Assembly: GCF_000374425.1 (NCBI RefSeq)
Contig: NZ_KB894357.1
Coordinates: forward strand, 122,285-186,284
Reading direction: 5' to 3'
Source of the DNA: Acinetobacter tjernbergiae DSM 14971 = CIP 107465
Lineage (GTDB): Bacteria; Pseudomonadota; Gammaproteobacteria; Pseudomonadales; Moraxellaceae
Length of the DNA stretch: 64,000 bases
Part shown: in pieces, positions 62,168 to 64,000 of the stretch
How positions within the stretch are numbered: position 1 is the first letter of the stretch
Layout: each line of letters starts with the position of its first letter
Position numbers and translations under genes: made by a program
Notes under the pieces: generated by a model
Database searches by the model: none
Told to the model about the DNA's origin: nothing
The model's input: only the letters and a program-made list of their open reading frames with translations

Positions 62168-64000
62168 ATGAAAGAAATATTAAAAACGTTAGTTGAAACA
62201 ATGACGCTTCCTGAAGATAGTTATCTTGAGCAAGATCCTGAAATTCTTGAAATTTTTATTGAAGAATTAGATGAAATTTTTGTTGAGTTAGAGCCATTAC
62301 TCGTTCAATGGATAGAACAGCCTAATCAACAAGGCGTGCTCACAGATATTCGTCGCCATTTCCATACCTTAAAAGGTTCTGGACGGATGGTTGGTGCAAA
62401 ATCTTCTGGTGAATTGGCGTGGACGGTAGAAGATACTCTAAATCGTGTTCTTTCAGGAACGATATTGTTGAATTTAGATATTCAGCAATATGTGCAAGTG
62501 ATTTTTAATCTTTATCGCTTCAAACTTTCACATGATTTTAGATTGGTTCAAAAACATCAAGTGGATTTAAGGCCTCTCGTTTTATTGGGGCAGCAATTAC
62601 AACAGCAGCAAAGTCTTGAGCCTGCATTGACTGAATTATTGAATCTAGCGAATATTTTGAATCATGATGATATTAATACAGGTCTTGAATATCAGGAAAC
62701 TGAGAGTAATATTGAGCTTGATTTAGTCGTTTCAGTGGCGGAAAGAGCTCAAATTGAAGATGATGTTTTAATCAAAGAAACATTAGCAATTTTCTTGGAA
62801 GAGGCCGAAGATCATTTAGCGACTATAGATCAATTTCTTTCAAGTGATTATCCAACGAACGAGAGTTACAATACTTTAATTCGAGCGTTACATACCCTAC
62901 GTGGTAGTTCAGCTATGGCACATGTTCATCAGGTGTTTGAAGCTAGTTCTAAAGTAGAAAATTTATTTAAAACGTTATTACAAGATGAGTTAGATTCTAG
63001 TTCTGATGAAACAGCGCTATTAATTCACTACGCACAATTTGTTCGTGATTATTTACACACATTAAAACAACAAAGCCCGCAGCCTAAATTTGACGAAATT
63101 TATAATACATTTAATGTCGCATGGGATAGCTACGACTTCCAATTAGAAGAAAAACATGGAGATGCGGTACGACCACAAGGTTTAGTTTCACAATTATTAG
63201 AACTTAATATCAATGATATTCTTGATGTTGAATTTGATTTTGAGAAACGTGCACGTACTGAATTTCCTCAATATATTCAAATGCTCAGCCAACAGGCTGA
63301 AATTCTATTAGAACATACACATCATCATGCCACGATTGGTATGTATCAATACACAAGCCTTTTGCGCTCGAGTTATCAGGATGTATTGTTCAAACCGAAC
63401 TTACTTAACCTTGATTATGCTTTTGAATTATATTATCAAGTACATCAACAGTTTATTCAGTTATTTGATACTTTGGCGGCAGGGCAACGTGTTACTTTAA
63501 CCAAAGTTCATGAGCATTTATTGAATGAGCTAAGTTCATTTACGCAACAAAATATTGAGTTCTTTGAGCAATCTGAGTCTGAAACAGTTAAACAGATTGA
63601 TACAACTGTAGACGCAGAAGTTTTATCGAATTCTAATCAAGTTTATTCAACTGATTTATCGGCACAATTTGGATTAGATAAACAGCTATTACAATCGAGT
63701 GAATCAAATCGAGACTTTGACCCAGATTTATTAGATATCTTCTTAGAGGAAGCTGATGAATTATTGGTAGGTATTGATGCGGATTTAAATACGTGGGCTG
63801 CCGATCAGCAAAATATCAATGCACTGAAAAACTTGATGCGTTATTTGCACACCTTAAAAGGTGGTTCAAATATGATTCAAGCACGTCATATTGGTTTGAT
63901 TGCACATGAATTAGAAACAATTTATGAGAAACTGATTAATCAGCAATTACAACCATCTTCACAGCTAATCGCAGTGATTCGTGCAGTACAGGATGATATT
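62168..64000 (+). CDS. chpA: Chemosensory hybrid histidine kinase PilL/ChpA, 5' part
   Basis: The ATG at 62168 opens a frame that stays open to the window's end (611 codons). Three histidine-phosphotransfer domains are visible: HFHTLKGSGRMVG (His66), ALHTLRGSSAMAHV (His242) and YLHTLKGGSNMIQA (His561). ChpA of the Pil-Chp system has multiple Hpt domains, a CheA-type kinase core and a C-terminal receiver; the last two lie outside the window. pilK (CheR-type methyltransferase), which in Pseudomonas precedes chpA, is absent. Confidence 0.92.
   Translation, partial: MKEILKTLVETMTLPEDSYLEQDPEILEIFIEELDEIFVELEPLLVQWIEQPNQQGVLTDIRRHFHTLKGSGRMVGAKSSGELAWTVEDTLNRVLSGTILLNLDIQQYVQVIFNLYRFKLSHDFRLVQKHQVDLRPLVLLGQQLQQQQSLEPALTELLNLANILNHDDINTGLEYQETESNIELDLVVSVAERAQIEDDVLIKETLAIFLEEAEDHLATIDQFLSSDYPTNESYNTLIRALHTLRGSSAMAHVHQVFEASSKVENLFKTLLQDELDSSSDETALLIHYAQFVRDYLHTLKQQSPQPKFDEIYNTFNVAWDSYDFQLEEKHGDAVRPQGLVSQLLELNINDILDVEFDFEKRARTEFPQYIQMLSQQAEILLEHTHHHATIGMYQYTSLLRSSYQDVLFKPNLLNLDYAFELYYQVHQQFIQLFDTLAAGQRVTLTKVHEHLLNELSSFTQQNIEFFEQSESETVKQIDTTVDAEVLSNSNQVYSTDLSAQFGLDKQLLQSSESNRDFDPDLLDIFLEEADELLVGIDADLNTWAADQQNINALKNLMRYLHTLKGGSNMIQARHIGLIAHELETIYEKLINQQLQPSSQLIAVIRAVQDDI

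Noticed and set aside
1..64000. CRISPR arrays, tRNA/rRNA genes, prophage or toxin-antitoxin pairs
   Set aside because: No regularly spaced repeats, no T-loop/acceptor-like tRNA pattern, and no phage structural, integrase or recognisable toxin-antitoxin genes were seen by eye. A covariance-model scan could still reveal short RNAs.

Overview
The window looks like a chromosomal segment of an Acinetobacter-type gammaproteobacterium. The sequence is AT-rich throughout. The gene content and protein sequences (OmpA/Omp38-type porin, PQQ glucose dehydrogenase beside an OprB-type porin, Pil-Chp chemosensory cluster, SecA with a SEC-C tail) fit that genus. I assign genus only, from protein recognition; no rRNA or tRNA gene is visible. 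There is no prophage, CRISPR array, integron or complete insertion sequence. The accessory content is small: a tandem repeat, a MITE-like element and one gene of unusual base composition.

Left part (1-20.9 kb): the 3' end of accD overlaps folC, which overlaps a SPOR-domain protein (murein and fatty-acid/folate housekeeping operon). An unrecognised protein follows, then a leftward pair (metallo-beta-lactamase-fold hydrolase plus phosphatase-like lipoprotein), a 104-bp tandem repeat abutting a 1-Cys peroxiredoxin, and secA. Next come an LpxO-like lipid A hydroxylase, an MHS-type transporter, a hemolysin-III membrane protein, a methyltransferase/GNAT pair, a patatin gene flanked by two paralogous one-helix membrane proteins, and a thiolase plus FadB/FadJ-like beta-oxidation pair.

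Middle (21-39 kb): an agmatine-deiminase-like lipoprotein, a GC-rich single-gene islet, an AraC regulator divergent from a CaiB/BaiF CoA-transferase, the OprB-porin/gcd pair for periplasmic glucose oxidation, a sulfite/nitrite reductase overlapping a DUF934 gene, an SMR transporter with Asp in place of the usual Glu, a gene broken by one in-frame amber codon, a VOC protein, an acetyl-CoA acetyltransferase, a FimT/GspH pseudopilin, ompA, and rtcB. rtcB has a 52-codon gene just downstream. Its leader carries a promoter-like pair, a 9-codon ORF, a 10-bp hairpin, an intrinsic terminator and a 7-bp alternative pairing that would break that terminator. This attenuator-like arrangement is the best candidate here for an undescribed regulatory system.

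Right part (39-64 kb): lysP, a ~270-bp MITE-like element whose end supplies the last codons of an rsmC-like gene, xanP, typA, mscL, ppiC, mutM, a TonB-dependent receptor resembling the PQQ receptor PqqU/YncD (a possible partner of gcd), a Sel1-repeat protein, dsbC, a small tyrosine phosphatase, ygfZ, several small conserved proteins (SRPBCC, DUF488, PhnA, YegP), proS, and the twitching-motility chemosensory cluster pilG-pilH-pilI-pilJ-pilL/chpA, which runs off the right edge. All functional calls rest on recognising motifs by eye; no database search was run.
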